This document shows positions 1 through 8,639 of a DNA stretch of 64,000 nucleotides, piece after piece. The stretch is from positions 111,724 through 175,723 of the forward strand of contig CAKRYT010000003.1 in the NCBI GenBank assembly GCA_934432675.1, in the 5' to 3' direction. A program made the position numbers and the translations under genes. How positions within the stretch are numbered: the first letter of the stretch is position 1; each line of letters opens with the position of its first letter. Below the pieces are notes generated by a model. It was given only the letters and a program-made list of their open reading frames with translations, was not told the origin of the DNA and did not search any database. Source of the stretch: an uncultured Eubacteriales bacterium (GTDB taxonomy: Bacteria; Bacillota; Clostridia; Oscillospirales; CAG-272).

Positions 1-2
1 AC

Positions 3-167
3 CTCGCGGCGATCCCCTGCCTTGCAGAGGAGCCGTCGGACGAAGACGGAGAAGACGGAGGGGAAGATACCGCCGAAACGGATGCCGAGCGGTCGGGTGA
101 CACCGATCGGGGCGGCGGTGAGTCCGCCGGGACGGTACCCGATGACGACGATACGACGGAGGCATGA
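3..167 (+). CDS. C-terminal end of an acidic protein (partial)
   Basis: The frame starting at base 3 is open from the window edge to a TGA at 165-167. The 54 residues are dominated by Asp, Glu, Gly, Thr and Ser, which looks like a disordered acidic tail. It is followed directly by a strong hairpin terminator, which supports a real gene end. Nothing in the tail identifies a family, so the function is unknown; the rest of the gene lies to the left of the window. Confidence 0.6.
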   Translation, partial: LAAIPCLAEEPSDEDGEDGGEDTAETDAERSGDTDRGGGESAGTVPDDDDTTEA

Positions 168-193
168 CCGCCGTTTATCCTACCTGAAAACAC

Positions 194-234
194 AAGGCGG
201 AGCCGCAAAACTGCGGCTCCGCCTTGTTCTTTTG
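194..234. terminator. Bidirectional rho-independent terminator
   Basis: A perfect 14-bp stem (194-207 with 212-225) with a 4-base loop is followed by GTTCTTTT on the plus strand and, read on the minus strand, by GTGTTTTC. It sits between the converging ends of the acidic-tail gene and the minus-strand membrane protein, so it probably serves both. Confidence 0.85.
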
Positions 235-240
235 ATGCAT

Positions 241-639
241 TTACGCCTCTTTGTAAAGGACGAAGGCGAGGATCGCCTGCACCAGCATTGAGGTCTGAAT
301 GTTGATGAAGGGAAATTCTTTTTTCGGTGTCTGCATGAGCCCCATGATGAAGTAGGCGGCGGAGAGGATAAAGACGATGATGGCGAGGACGCGGATGGCG
401 CGCCGCTGCGGGCGGGGCAGGAGCCCGAGGATGCCGGCGACAAGCATCGCCACGGCGAGGAACGCCCCGGTCAGCGTGGAGAGCCAGCCTGCAAAGGTCG
501 GGTTGTCGAACAGGACTTTGAACGAGTTGATGAGGGAGTTCCACACGGTATCGAACGCAAGCAGGATAAATGCAATGCAGATGAGGATGCCGATCAGGGA
601 CAGGGCGCGGGAGGAACGGGTGGTTTTTTCATTGGACAT
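241..639 (-). CDS. Small four-helix membrane protein, function unknown
   Basis: A 132-residue protein with about four predicted membrane segments: near residues 12-35, 52-75, 82-102 and a C-terminal hydrophobic stretch ending in VLYKEA. Short polar loops hold basic residues (PRPQRRAIR), as in inner loops. An AAGGAA ribosome site precedes the ATG. It lies 33 bases after the end of the next membrane protein gene (673-1374), so the two are probably one transcript ending at the hairpin at 194-225. I do not recognise the family. Confidence 0.75.
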   Translation of the reverse strand: MSNEKTTRSSRALSLIGILICIAFILLAFDTVWNSLINSFKVLFDNPTFAGWLSTLTGAFLAVAMLVAGILGLLPRPQRRAIRVLAIIVFILSAAYFIMGLMQTPKKEFPFINIQTSMLVQAILAFVLYKEA

Positions 640-672
640 GGTTTAATTCCTTTCTTGTTTAACGGGTGTCAT

Positions 673-1374
673 TCATGTTTCGTCGAGAAAACGGCGACGG
701 GTTTCCCCGGCGAGCAGATAAGAGACAAAACCGACGAGGAAGAGCATTGCAAAGTCGAGGACGATACCGAGGATCTCGGAGGTGCGGAGGAGCCAGAAAT
801 ACTCGTTGCCGAACCGGATGGTCGTGACCAGTTGCGAGACGAAGGAGCGCAGGGTCATGAGGGAAACGAAGAGGAGCGTCGCCGCCGTCAGGTCGTTGCC
901 GTGGATGGTGAAGGCACCGGCGTAGGGCGGGGCGGGCGGACGCCGCGAGAGAAAAATGTAATAGGAGAAACCGAAGGCGAGCAGGATGAGCCCCCCCTCG
1001 ACGAGTGCCGTCCCGAGGAGTGACTGTCGAAGGGCAAGGAGCAGACAGCCGCTGACCCGCAGGGACCCCGTGAGCAACTGCTCGAAAAAGCACCCGAAAA
1101 AGTCTTTTACGGTCATGGCGGCGATCAGCACGCCGACGAGCCCGACGGCGCGCCCGATACCGCGATGCGTCGCGCGCCACAGCGCGATGACCACGAAAAC
1201 GGCAACGACGGATGCGTGCAGGAAGTTCGCCAGATATTCAAGCACCGGGTACAGATAATTCTGCCGCACGCGTAAGGCGTACGCGGCGGGGAACGACAGT
1301 GCGATGAGCACCTCGACACCGATGAGCGCGAGCAGGAGCCTCCATGGCGTCTCTTTGGCTTTCCGTATGGTCAC
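673..1374 (-). CDS. Polytopic membrane protein, function unknown
   Basis: A 233-residue protein with about six hydrophobic stretches: near residues 12-33, 48-68, 76-95, 115-140, 162-185 and 203-222. It has Arg-rich inner loops and a basic C-terminal tail (ETRRRFLDET). A good ribosome site (AAAGGAGG) stands just before the ATG. It is the first gene of a probable two-gene minus-strand transcript with the 132-residue membrane protein, and it diverges from the M14 peptidase gene. There is no catalytic motif and no family I can name. Confidence 0.75.
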   Translation of the reverse strand: MTIRKAKETPWRLLLALIGVEVLIALSFPAAYALRVRQNYLYPVLEYLANFLHASVVAVFVVIALWRATHRGIGRAVGLVGVLIAAMTVKDFFGCFFEQLLTGSLRVSGCLLLALRQSLLGTALVEGGLILLAFGFSYYIFLSRRPPAPPYAGAFTIHGNDLTAATLLFVSLMTLRSFVSQLVTTIRFGNEYFWLLRTSEILGIVLDFAMLFLVGFVSYLLAGETRRRFLDET

Positions 1375-1492
1375 AGAGAAACCTCCTTTCGATGAACAGC
1401 CCTATTTTATCACATCCGGGCGCACTTTGGTAGTAGATACGGAAAACTTTTTTCGGTCTTTCGCATACATTGCTCCGTGAGGAGGGAGACGA

Positions 1493-2359
1493 ATGGATTT
1501 GTTTTGGCAGACGCAGATGACACGACGGGGGCAGGAGCGGCTCCGCCGCGAGGTCGGCATCCGTACGAAAGACACGACCTGGTTCCCTTTCGGCAAGAGT
1601 ATCCTCGGGGAGCCGCTCCAGTGCGCGAGGTGCGGGCAGGGAAGTCCCACCATGCTGTTTGTGGGCGTGCACCATGGCATGGAGCACCTGACGGGTAACC
1701 TGCTCTACGCCTTCCTCGCGTCGGATCGGTTGCCGCCGGGGACCTACTACGTGGTGCCCTGCCTCAATCCCGACGGCGCGGCACTGGAAATCGGCGGGTG
1801 GGACCCCGCCTCGCTCCTCGCGGACCGGCAACTCCGCATGAACGGCGGGAGCCGCGATTTTTCCCACTGGCAGGCAAATGCGCGCGGGGTGGATCTCAAC
1901 CACAACTATCCCGCGGGATTTGCCGCATACCGCACCGTCGAGCGTGCGCTCGGCATCGAGGGCGGCGCACCCACACGATACAGCGGGGAATATCCGCTCT
2001 CCGAGCCGGAAACGCAGGCACTGATGGGGCTCATCGACATCCTTGCCCCCGATGCGGTGCTCACCCTCCATACGCAGGGGCGCGAACTTTTCTGGGGTGC
2101 CGAGCCCCCTCGCCGCACGCGCCTTTGGGGTAGGCTCCTTGCCCGTCGGGTCGGTTATCGTATCGGTGCCCCCACCGGCGCGGCGGCATACGGGGGACTC
2201 ACGGATACGCTCGCGGAGAGGGAAATCCCCGCACTGACGGTCGAATGCGGCTCCGGAGTCAATCCCTTGCCGTTTCAAAGCCTGCCTGCACTCTGGCAGG
2301 AGGTGGCACCGCTCCTTATGCACGCCGCCGGGTGTCTTGAATATGTGAACAAATTGTAA
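1493..2359 (+). CDS. M14-family zinc carboxypeptidase
   Basis: A 288-residue protein with the M14 metallopeptidase signatures in order: HGME at 61-64 supplies the first His and Glu zinc ligands, RGVDLNHNYP at 131-140 matches the substrate-binding Arg/Asn region, LTLHTQG around His193 supplies the third zinc ligand, and LTVECGSG around Glu251 matches the catalytic Glu. The family removes C-terminal residues; bacterial members with NHNYPAGF often act on gamma-D-Glu-diaminopimelate peptides of peptidoglycan. No signal peptide is visible, so it is probably cytoplasmic, perhaps in cell-wall peptide recycling (inference). The start is set by GGAGGGAG at 1481-1488. It stands alone between a minus-strand gene pair and the rpsB promoter. 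Confidence 0.88.
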   Translation: MDLFWQTQMTRRGQERLRREVGIRTKDTTWFPFGKSILGEPLQCARCGQGSPTMLFVGVHHGMEHLTGNLLYAFLASDRLPPGTYYVVPCLNPDGAALEIGGWDPASLLADRQLRMNGGSRDFSHWQANARGVDLNHNYPAGFAAYRTVERALGIEGGAPTRYSGEYPLSEPETQALMGLIDILAPDAVLTLHTQGRELFWGAEPPRRTRLWGRLLARRVGYRIGAPTGAAAYGGLTDTLAEREIPALTVECGSGVNPLPFQSLPALWQEVAPLLMHAAGCLEYVNKL

Positions 2360-2385
2360 AAAAATCGCTTTAAGAAAAGAAGTGC

Positions 2386-2415
2386 TTGCGAAAGGCATCG
2401 ATCCTATTATATAAT
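2386..2415 (+). promoter_or_regulatory. Sigma-A promoter of rpsB-tsf
   Basis: TTGCGA (2386-2391), an 18-base spacer and a perfect TATAAT (2410-2415). It begins about 126 bases upstream of the rpsB start codon, leaving a long 5' leader. Confidence 0.75.
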
Positions 2416-2452
2416 ACCTATATCTGTGCGCAAGCGCGGAAATTTATTGACA

Positions 2453-2513
2453 CACAGAGCGGATAGCCGTGCCGGTGCTCACCCCCGGGTGGGTGGTGCG
2501 GGTTTACTCTGTG
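2453..2513 (+). promoter_or_regulatory. Structured 5' leader of rpsB, possible S2 autoregulatory element
   Basis: Within the rpsB leader, CACAGAG (2453-2459) pairs perfectly with CTCTGTG (2507-2513). Between them is a GC-rich stretch that can form an inner CACCC/GGGTG-type hairpin. The structure ends about 14 bases before the ribosome site. Ribosomal protein operons are often autoregulated through such leaders; assigning this one to S2 is inference. Confidence 0.4.
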
Positions 2514-2540
2514 AAGGACAACCAATCAGGAGGACATCCC

Positions 2541-3296
2541 ATGTTCAGCATCACCATTAAGCAGCTGCTCGAAGCAGGCGTCCACTTCGGTCACCCGACC
2601 AAGAAGTGGAATCCGAAGATGGCGGAGTATATCTTCACCCATCGTAACGGCATCCACATCGTGGATCTGCAAAAGACCGTCAAGAAGTTTGAGGAGGCCT
2701 GCACCTATGTGCGTTACCTCTCCGAAGCGGGCGGCACCATTCTCTTCATCGGCACCAAGAAACAGGCGACCGATACCATCAAGGACGAGGCTACCAAGTG
2801 CGGTATGTACTACGTCAACGTGCGTTGGCCCGGCGGGATGCTGACCAACTTCAAGACCATCCGTAAGAGCATCGCTCGTCTCAAAGAACTCGAACGTATG
2901 CAGGAGGACGGCACCTTCAACCTGCTCCCCAAGAAGGAAGTGGCGAAGAAACTGAAAGAGATCGACGACCTCGAAAAGAACTACGGCGGTATCAAGAACA
3001 TGGAGACCCTGCCGGACGCTGTTTTCGTTGTCGATACGCATAAGGAACACAACGCGATCCTCGAAGCCAAGAAGCTCGGGATCCCGGTCATTGCCATCGT
3101 GGATACCAACTGCGATCCCGATGATGCCGATTATATCATCCCGGGTAACGACGACGCTATCCGTGCGATCAAACTCATCACCGGTGCGATTGCCGATGCC
3201 GTGATCGAGGGCAGAGGCGGCGAGACGAACGAGACCGCCGAGACCAAGGCAGAGGAAAAGACCGAGGAAGCAGCCGCAGAGGCAGCTGCCGAATAA
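2541..3296 (+). CDS. rpsB: 30S ribosomal protein S2
   Basis: A 251-residue protein opening [20 protein letters not shown], the conserved S2 N-terminus, with the later S2 signature [20 protein letters not shown]2 binds late to the small subunit and is needed for S1 docking and initiation. An upstream in-frame GTG at 2469 is less likely than the ATG at 2541, which has CAGGAGGA at 2527-2534 and matches the family start. The C-terminus carries an Ala/Glu-rich acidic tail. It is followed after 18 bases by tsf, the usual partner, and the pair share the promoter at 2386-2415. Confidence 0.98.
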   Translation: MFSITIKQLLEAGVHFGHPTKKWNPKMAEYIFTHRNGIHIVDLQKTVKKFEEACTYVRYLSEAGGTILFIGTKKQATDTIKDEATKCGMYYVNVRWPGGMLTNFKTIRKSIARLKELERMQEDGTFNLLPKKEVAKKLKEIDDLEKNYGGIKNMETLPDAVFVVDTHKEHNAILEAKKLGIPVIAIVDTNCDPDDADYIIPGNDDAIRAIKLITGAIADAVIEGRGGETNETAETKAEEKTEEAAAEAAAE

Positions 3297-3314
3297 ATTA
3301 AGGAGGATCGAACG

Positions 3315-4241
3315 ATGGCGAACATTTCCGCAAAAGACGTAGCCGAACTCCGCAAACAGACCGGTTGCGGCATGATGGACTGCAAGAACGCACTGGTCGA
3401 GGCCGACGGTGATTTTGATGCCGCGATCAAAGTGCTTCGTGAAAAGGGCATGGCGGCGACCGCGAAGAAGGCAGGCAGAATTGCCGCCGAGGGTATCGTC
3501 GCAATTAAGACTGTAAACGGTGTGACCGCGATGGTGGAGGTCAACTCCGAGACCGACTTCGTGGCGAAGAACGCCTCTTTCCAGGAATTTGTTTCCGGCA
3601 TTCTGGATGCCATCCTCACAAACAAGCCCGCCGATGTGGATGCTCTCATGAACTGCGCCTACAACGCCGAGAACACCGTGATGGCAGAACTCCAAGAGAA
3701 GACCTACACGATCGGCGAGAAACTCAGCATCCGCCGTTTCGTCATTGTGGACGGCGTGGTTTCCACCTATATCCACGGCATGGGCAACACCGGCGTTATC
3801 GTCAAGTTTGATACCGACGCCGCGACTGCCGAGAAACCGGAGTTCAAGGAATTTGCCAAGAACATCGCCCTCCAAGTTGCCGCTTACAACATTCCTTACC
3901 TTGCCACCGAGGACGTCCCCGCGTCTGTCCTCGCCGAGGAGAAGGAAATCATCATGACGCAGATGAAGGCGGATCCCAAGATGGCGAATAAGCCGGAGAA
4001 GGTGCTGGAAGGCATCGTGACCGGTAAACTCAAAAAGTACTATGAGAACAACTGCGTGCTGGAACAGGCGTATGTCAAGGATGACAGCATGACGGTCGCA
4101 CAGTATGTCGCCAAGACGGCGAAGGAACTCGGTGCCACCATCAAGGTGCTCGCGTTCTATCGTTACGAGAAGGGCGAGGGTATTCAGAAGCGTGAGGACG
4201 ACCTGGCGGCAGAAGTCGCGAAGATGGTCTCCGGTAACTGA
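3315..4241 (+). CDS. tsf: Elongation factor Ts
   Basis: A 308-residue protein with the EF-Ts N-terminal UBA-like domain (VAELRKQTGCGMMDCKNAL) and the nucleotide-exchange signature (VEVNSETDFVAKN near residues 77-90). EF-Ts recharges EF-Tu by displacing GDP. The length is near the usual 280-310. The start has AGGAGGATC 8 bases upstream. The gene ends its transcript: two GC-rich hairpins follow within 165 bases. Confidence 0.98.
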   Translation: MANISAKDVAELRKQTGCGMMDCKNALVEADGDFDAAIKVLREKGMAATAKKAGRIAAEGIVAIKTVNGVTAMVEVNSETDFVAKNASFQEFVSGILDAILTNKPADVDALMNCAYNAENTVMAELQEKTYTIGEKLSIRRFVIVDGVVSTYIHGMGNTGVIVKFDTDAATAEKPEFKEFAKNIALQVAAYNIPYLATEDVPASVLAEEKEIIMTQMKADPKMANKPEKVLEGIVTGKLKKYYENNCVLEQAYVKDDSMTVAQYVAKTAKELGATIKVLAFYRYEKGEGIQKREDDLAAEVAKMVSGN

Positions 4242-4264
4242 TCCCGGTAAAAGGTCTATCACAG

Positions 4265-4295
4265 GGGAGAGAGACGATTTTGTCTCTCTCCCTTT
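4265..4295 (+). terminator. Hairpin after tsf (weak terminator)
   Basis: A perfect 11-bp stem, GGGAGAGAGAC (4265-4275) with GTCTCTCTCCC (4282-4292), with a T-rich loop and a short TTT tail. It lies 24 bases after the tsf stop. Confidence 0.6.
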
Positions 4296-4365
4296 CTGCG
4301 TCCCGTTTGCGTCGGCTACTCCCTCCCCGCCCCAGAGAAGACTTGTTTCACGTTCGCTGCTTTTC

Positions 4366-4406
4366 ACGGGGAGGAGCCCGAAAAATGCGGCTCCTCCCCG
4401 TTCTTT
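4366..4406 (+). terminator. Second hairpin terminator between tsf and pyrH
   Basis: A perfect 13-bp stem (4366-4378 with 4389-4401) followed by TCTTTC. Together with the preceding hairpin it separates the rpsB-tsf transcript from pyrH, which has its own promoter just downstream. Confidence 0.65.
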
Positions 4407-4452
4407 CGGCCATTGCGCTCCCACGCGCACGCGTAGGCGGGCGAAAAAAGTG

Positions 4453-4481
4453 TTTACAAGGGGGCACTTTTGTTGTATGAT
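4453..4481 (+). promoter_or_regulatory. Sigma-A promoter of the pyrH-polC block
   Basis: TTTACA (4453-4458), a 17-base spacer and TATGAT (4476-4481), 35 bases upstream of the pyrH start. Because gaps after pyrH are short and no strong terminator is seen before polC, this promoter may drive the whole block through 15.3 kb. Confidence 0.8.
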
Positions 4482-4516
4482 AAAGGGGAAAATAAAGAAA
4501 TACGGAGACCGCTTGT

Positions 4517-5221
4517 ATGGCAAATTATCAGCGCGTACTACTGAAACTGTCGGGGGAGGCACTCGCCGCCGACGGAAAGGGGATTTACGACCACGCGTTC
4601 CTCGAAAGAATCGCGGGGGTCATCAAGAAGTGCGTCGATGACGGTGCCGAGGTCGCCGTCATGGTCGGCGCGGGCAATATCTGGCGCGGTCGTCAGGGCG
4701 TCGATATGGATCGCGGCACGGCAGACTCGATGGGGATGCTCGCCACCTGTATCAACGCACTCATGCTCAAAGACACGTTTTGCCGCGCCGGGCTGGACGC
4801 TGTGGTACTTACTTCGGTGGAGATGCCGCAGTTTGCGGAGCAGTACACTTCCTACCGCGCGAAAGAGTACCTTGCCGCTGGCAGGGTGATCGTGTTCGGC
4901 GGGGGGATCGGCCTCCCGTTCTTCTCGACCGACACCGCCGCCGCCATGCGTGCCGCGGAGATCGGCGCGGACATTATGCTCATGGCGAAGAACATAGACG
5001 GCGTTTACACCGATGATCCGAAGACCAATCCCGCCGCCGTGAAACTCGATACCATCTCCTGCCGCGACATCCTGAAAGACGGACTGCGCGCGATCGACTC
5101 GACCGCCGCCGCCCTCTCGATGGATACGAAGATCCCGGTACTGGTCTTCGGCCTCGACGACCCGGAGAACATTCTGCGCGCCGTCCGCGGTGAGAAGATC
5201 GGCACTGTCATCACCTGTTGA
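4517..5221 (+). CDS. pyrH: UMP kinase
   Basis: A 234-residue amino-acid-kinase-fold protein. It opens with YQRVLLKLSGEALAADGKGI, the bacterial PyrH signature, has the glycine-rich VGAGNIWRGR near residue 50-59 and DIMLMAKNIDGVYTDDPK in the nucleotide-binding half. It phosphorylates UMP to UDP as a hexamer and is distinct from eukaryotic UMP/CMP kinases. It is followed by frr after 48 bases, the standard order. Confidence 0.98.
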   Translation: MANYQRVLLKLSGEALAADGKGIYDHAFLERIAGVIKKCVDDGAEVAVMVGAGNIWRGRQGVDMDRGTADSMGMLATCINALMLKDTFCRAGLDAVVLTSVEMPQFAEQYTSYRAKEYLAAGRVIVFGGGIGLPFFSTDTAAAMRAAEIGADIMLMAKNIDGVYTDDPKTNPAAVKLDTISCRDILKDGLRAIDSTAAALSMDTKIPVLVFGLDDPENILRAVRGEKIGTVITC

Positions 5222-5269
5222 TTCCGGGCATCCGCCCGCCGACATTTTACGATACGTAAGGAGAAAAAC

Positions 5270-5824
5270 ATGAAACTCGATACCAAGAAGTACGAAGAGA
5301 AAATGCAGAAGACCATCGACACCCTGACCGCCGACCTCGCCACCATGCGCGTCGGTAAGGCGAACCCCGAGGTGCTCTCCAAGATCACCTTTGAGTACTA
5401 CGGTGCTCCCACTCCGCTTATGACGATGGCGTCCGTCGCCGTCTCCGATGCGCGCACGCTGGTCATCACCCCCTACGACAAGTCCACGCTCAAAGAGATG
5501 GATCGTGCGATCCAGACCTCCGATCTCGGCATCCACCCGCAGAATGACGGGTCCGTTTTGCGCCTGACGTTCCCCCCGATGACGGAGGATCGCCGCCGCG
5601 AGATGACCAAGCAGGTCGCGCAGAAGGGCGAGAATGCCAAGGTCGCGATCCGCAACATCCGCCGTGAGGCAAACGACGCCGTCAAGGAGCAGAAGAAGAA
5701 TAGTGAGATGACCGAGGACGAGGCGAAGGTCTCCGATAAAGAGATCCAGGACCTGACCGATCGTTACATCAAGAAGATCGAGGCGGTCGTCGATGCCAAG
5801 GATAAGGAAATGATGACCATCTGA
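5270..5824 (+). CDS. frr: Ribosome recycling factor
   Basis: A 184-residue protein, the standard RRF length. It has the conserved ADLATMRVGKANPEVL helix and the central IRNIRREANDAVK motif of the three-helix domain. RRF works with EF-G to split post-termination ribosomes. The ribosome site is AAGGAGAAAAAC. It lies between pyrH and uppS in the conserved block. Confidence 0.98.
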   Translation: MKLDTKKYEEKMQKTIDTLTADLATMRVGKANPEVLSKITFEYYGAPTPLMTMASVAVSDARTLVITPYDKSTLKEMDRAIQTSDLGIHPQNDGSVLRLTFPPMTEDRRREMTKQVAQKGENAKVAIRNIRREANDAVKEQKKNSEMTEDEAKVSDKEIQDLTDRYIKKIEAVVDAKDKEMMTI

Positions 5825-5841
5825 CACCGGAGGGTGATATT

Positions 5842-6558
5842 TTGAAACTGTTTGGCAAAAAAACGCCGCCGGATCTCTCCGGCCGGCTGACGCATCTCGG
5901 CTTTATCATGGACGGTAACGGCAGATGGGCGAAGCACCGCGGGCTCCCGCGTGAGGCGGGGCACGCCGCAGGTGCACGGAACCTCAAAAAACTGCTGGCT
6001 GCCTGCCGTGACCGCAAGATCGCCTATGTCACGGTTTATGCTTTCTCGACCGAGAACTGGCGTCGCCCCGCCCATGAGGTGGAGGAGATCATGCGCCTGA
6101 TCTCGGACTATCTCGACGAGATCCTGCGCGATCGGGAGAAAAACCGTTTCCGCGTGCGTATTCTCGGTGACCTCACCCCGCTCTCCGAAGAACTGGTCTG
6201 GAAAATCGGTGACGTGGAGGAGCAGACGGCGCAGTATGAGGGCTTTACGCTGAATATCGCACTGAATTACGGCGGCAGGCAGGAGATTCTCTCCGCCGTC
6301 AACCGCCTGCTCGCGAGCGGTGCCGCGGAGGTCGACGAGAAGACGTTTTCGGAGGCACTCTACACGGGCGGTATTCCCGACCCCGATCTCATTATCCGCA
6401 CGAGCGGGGAGACGCGCGTCTCCAACTTCCTGCTCTGGCAGGCGGCGTACGCCGAGTACGCGTTTGTGAAGACCCCGTGGCCGTCCCTCTCTGTGCGTGA
6501 ACTCGACGGGATCATCGAAGACTATCTGAAACGGAATCGCCGCTTTGGCGGTCTGTGA
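5842..6558 (+). CDS. uppS: Isoprenyl transferase (undecaprenyl diphosphate synthase family)
   Basis: A 238-residue cis-prenyltransferase with HLGFIMDGNGRWAKHRG near residues 18-34, including the catalytic Asp in the DGNGRWA loop, and the later RTSGETRVSNFLLWQ diphosphate-binding motif. It builds the C55 lipid carrier for cell-wall synthesis from FPP and IPP. The likely start is TTG, 17 bases after the frr stop, with CCGGAGGGTG upstream; no ATG fits the family N-terminus. It is followed 6 bases later by cdsA. Confidence 0.96.
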   Translation: MKLFGKKTPPDLSGRLTHLGFIMDGNGRWAKHRGLPREAGHAAGARNLKKLLAACRDRKIAYVTVYAFSTENWRRPAHEVEEIMRLISDYLDEILRDREKNRFRVRILGDLTPLSEELVWKIGDVEEQTAQYEGFTLNIALNYGGRQEILSAVNRLLASGAAEVDEKTFSEALYTGGIPDPDLIIRTSGETRVSNFLLWQAAYAEYAFVKTPWPSLSVRELDGIIEDYLKRNRRFGGL

Positions 6559-6564
6559 GGCTGT

Positions 6565-7452
6565 ATGTTACAAAGAATTATCACGGCAGTGGTGCTCATT
6601 GCCATCCTGTTGCCGCTGCTCTTTTTGTCGTGGCAGTGTGCGTATATCATCCCCGCGCTGGTCGCCCTCATGGCACTGGCGGCGGTGTATGAACTCCTCA
6701 AATGTCTGCGCTCGCAGGTGGACGAGACCGGGGCTACCGTGACCGCACGGGAGGACTTCGTCGTTTCGGTCCCTGCGTACCTGATTGCCGTGGGTCTGCC
6801 GCTCGCGACGGCGTTCGTCGATACGATCCACGTCTTCCTTTTGGTGGCGGCGGCGGTGTTGACGATCTATCTTCTGTACCTCTTTGCCGTGGCGGTGCTG
6901 CGGCAGGGGCGGATGCACTTCGCCGGGGTGGCGGAGGTGTTCGCGGGCGTGCTCTATATCACGCTGTCCTTTGCGTCGCTTTCTCTCCTGCGGCATAAGA
7001 CGCCGGGGGGCGGGTACCTCTACCTGTTGGTGTTCTTCGGTGCCTGGGTGACAGATACCTTTGCCTACTTTACGGGCAGGTTCTTCGGAAAGCATAAACT
7101 GAACCCGGTCATCAGCCCCAAGAAAACGGTGGAGGGCTCTGTCGGCGGGATTGTCTTTTGCATCCTGTCGTTCGCGGCGTTCGGGCTCGTGATGCAGTTC
7201 GGTAAGTGGCACTTCACGGTGCACTATCCGCTTCTGCTCCTCACGGGGCTCCTGTGCTCCGTCGTTTCGCAGGTGGGGGATCTCATCACTTCGCTTATCA
7301 AGCGGGAACACGGCGTCAAGGATTACGGCAAGATTTTCCCCGGGCACGGCGGCGTGCTGGATCGTTTTGACAGCGTGCTCGCCATCTCGCCCGTTCTGCT
7401 CATCCTTTCCAACCTTGCACTTCTGGGCGATTCGCTCGCCCTCCTGTCATGA
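6565..7452 (+). CDS. cdsA: Phosphatidate cytidylyltransferase
   Basis: A 295-residue membrane enzyme with about eight hydrophobic segments and the CDP-diglyceride synthase signature near the C-terminus (SLIKREHGVKDYGKIFPGHG, then GVLDRFDS). It makes CDP-diacylglycerol from phosphatidic acid and CTP, the branch point of phospholipid synthesis. It overlaps the dxr start by four bases (ATGA), a sign of translational coupling. Confidence 0.96.
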   Translation: MLQRIITAVVLIAILLPLLFLSWQCAYIIPALVALMALAAVYELLKCLRSQVDETGATVTAREDFVVSVPAYLIAVGLPLATAFVDTIHVFLLVAAAVLTIYLLYLFAVAVLRQGRMHFAGVAEVFAGVLYITLSFASLSLLRHKTPGGGYLYLLVFFGAWVTDTFAYFTGRFFGKHKLNPVISPKKTVEGSVGGIVFCILSFAAFGLVMQFGKWHFTVHYPLLLLTGLLCSVVSQVGDLITSLIKREHGVKDYGKIFPGHGGVLDRFDSVLAISPVLLILSNLALLGDSLALLS

Positions 7453-8624
7453 GCGGTATGACCCCCGGGGCGGCCCGGGTGATTGCCGTTCTCGGCTCCA
7501 CCGGTTCCGTCGGGCGGCAGACTCTTGAAGTCGCCGCCCGTCAGGGTCTTTCCGTGGATCTGCTCACGGCCAATCGTGACGTCGCGACCATGGAGGCACA
7601 GGCGCGCGCATTTGCGCCGCACACCGTCGTCATGGCGGACCCCGCGGCCGCCGCGGCACTGCAAACCAAACTGGCGGATACGCCGGTACGGGTGCTCTCC
7701 GGTGCGGATGCCATTCCCGCGGCGATCGGTGAGAGCCGGGCGGATACTTTTGTCAACGCGATTCTCGGAGAGGCGGGACTGCTCCCGACCCTCGCGGTAC
7801 TGGATACGGGTAAACGGCTCGCCCTCGCCAATAAGGAGTCTCTTGTCGTCGCCGGAGAGATCGTCATGCGCCGCGCGCGGGAGCGCGGGGCGGAACTGCT
7901 CCCCGTGGACAGTGAGCACAGCGCGATTTTTCAGTGCCTCGCCGGCGGGCGGGCAGGGGAGGTCAAGCGGTTGCTCCTCACCGCCTCGGGCGGTCCTTTC
8001 TTCGGTTACACCCGGGAGAAACTTGCCACCGTGCGCGTGGAGGACACACTCCGTCACCCGACCTGGCAGATGGGGGCAAAAATCACGGTGGACAGCGCGA
8101 CGCTCATGAACAAGGGCTTTGAGATCATTGAGGCGGCGCACCTGTTCGGGGTCACACCCGATCGCATCACCGTGCTCGTCCACCCCGAGAGTATAATCCA
8201 CAGTGCGGTGGAATATATTGATAACACCGTGCTTGCCGAACTGTCGAGACCGGATATGCGCGCCTGCATCCAGCACGCGCTGACGTACCCTGCCCGGGTG
8301 GCGGGGCTCACGGAGGAACTCGACCTCTTTTCGGTCGGCAGCCTGACTTTCCGCGCACCGGACCCCGGGACGTTTCCGCTCCTCCCGCTCGCGAAACGGG
8401 CGTTTGCGGAGGGCGGTGCGATGCCCGCCGTGGTCAATGCGGCGAACGAGGTGGCGGTCGCCGCCTTCCTTGCCGACCGCATTGCGTTTTTGCGTATTTC
8501 CGACACCGTGGAGGAGACTTACGCCCGCATGGGGCACGCCGTCGGGGCAAAGACACTCGACGAGATTCTCTCAATGGACCGGGAAGCACGCAGCGTTGCC
8601 GCCCGTATCCTTGCAGAACATTAA
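7449..8624 (+). CDS. dxr: 1-deoxy-D-xylulose 5-phosphate reductoisomerase
   Basis: A 391-residue enzyme of the MEP isoprenoid pathway. It shows the NADPH-binding IAVLGSTGSVGRQTLEV near the N-terminus, the LANKESLVVAG motif, the metal and substrate segment PVDSEHSAIFQCL, and a C-terminal VVNAANEVAVAAFL. It converts DXP to MEP. It overlaps cdsA by four bases and is followed by rseP after 15 bases; ispG of the same pathway lies one gene further on. Confidence 0.97.
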   Translation: MSGMTPGAARVIAVLGSTGSVGRQTLEVAARQGLSVDLLTANRDVATMEAQARAFAPHTVVMADPAAAAALQTKLADTPVRVLSGADAIPAAIGESRADTFVNAILGEAGLLPTLAVLDTGKRLALANKESLVVAGEIVMRRARERGAELLPVDSEHSAIFQCLAGGRAGEVKRLLLTASGGPFFGYTREKLATVRVEDTLRHPTWQMGAKITVDSATLMNKGFEIIEAAHLFGVTPDRITVLVHPESIIHSAVEYIDNTVLAELSRPDMRACIQHALTYPARVAGLTEELDLFSVGSLTFRAPDPGTFPLLPLAKRAFAEGGAMPAVVNAANEVAVAAFLADRIAFLRISDTVEETYARMGHAVGAKTLDEILSMDREARSVAARILAEH

Positions 8625-8639
8625 CGGGGAGGTATCCCT

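Noticed and set aside
2469..2540. Upstream GTG start for rpsB
   Set aside because: It would add 24 residues foreign to S2 and lies in the structured leader; the ATG at 2541 has the ribosome site.
2526..4562. A 678-codon minus-strand frame across rpsB and tsf
   Set aside because: It overlaps two unmistakable ribosomal and elongation-factor genes and has no recognisable domain.
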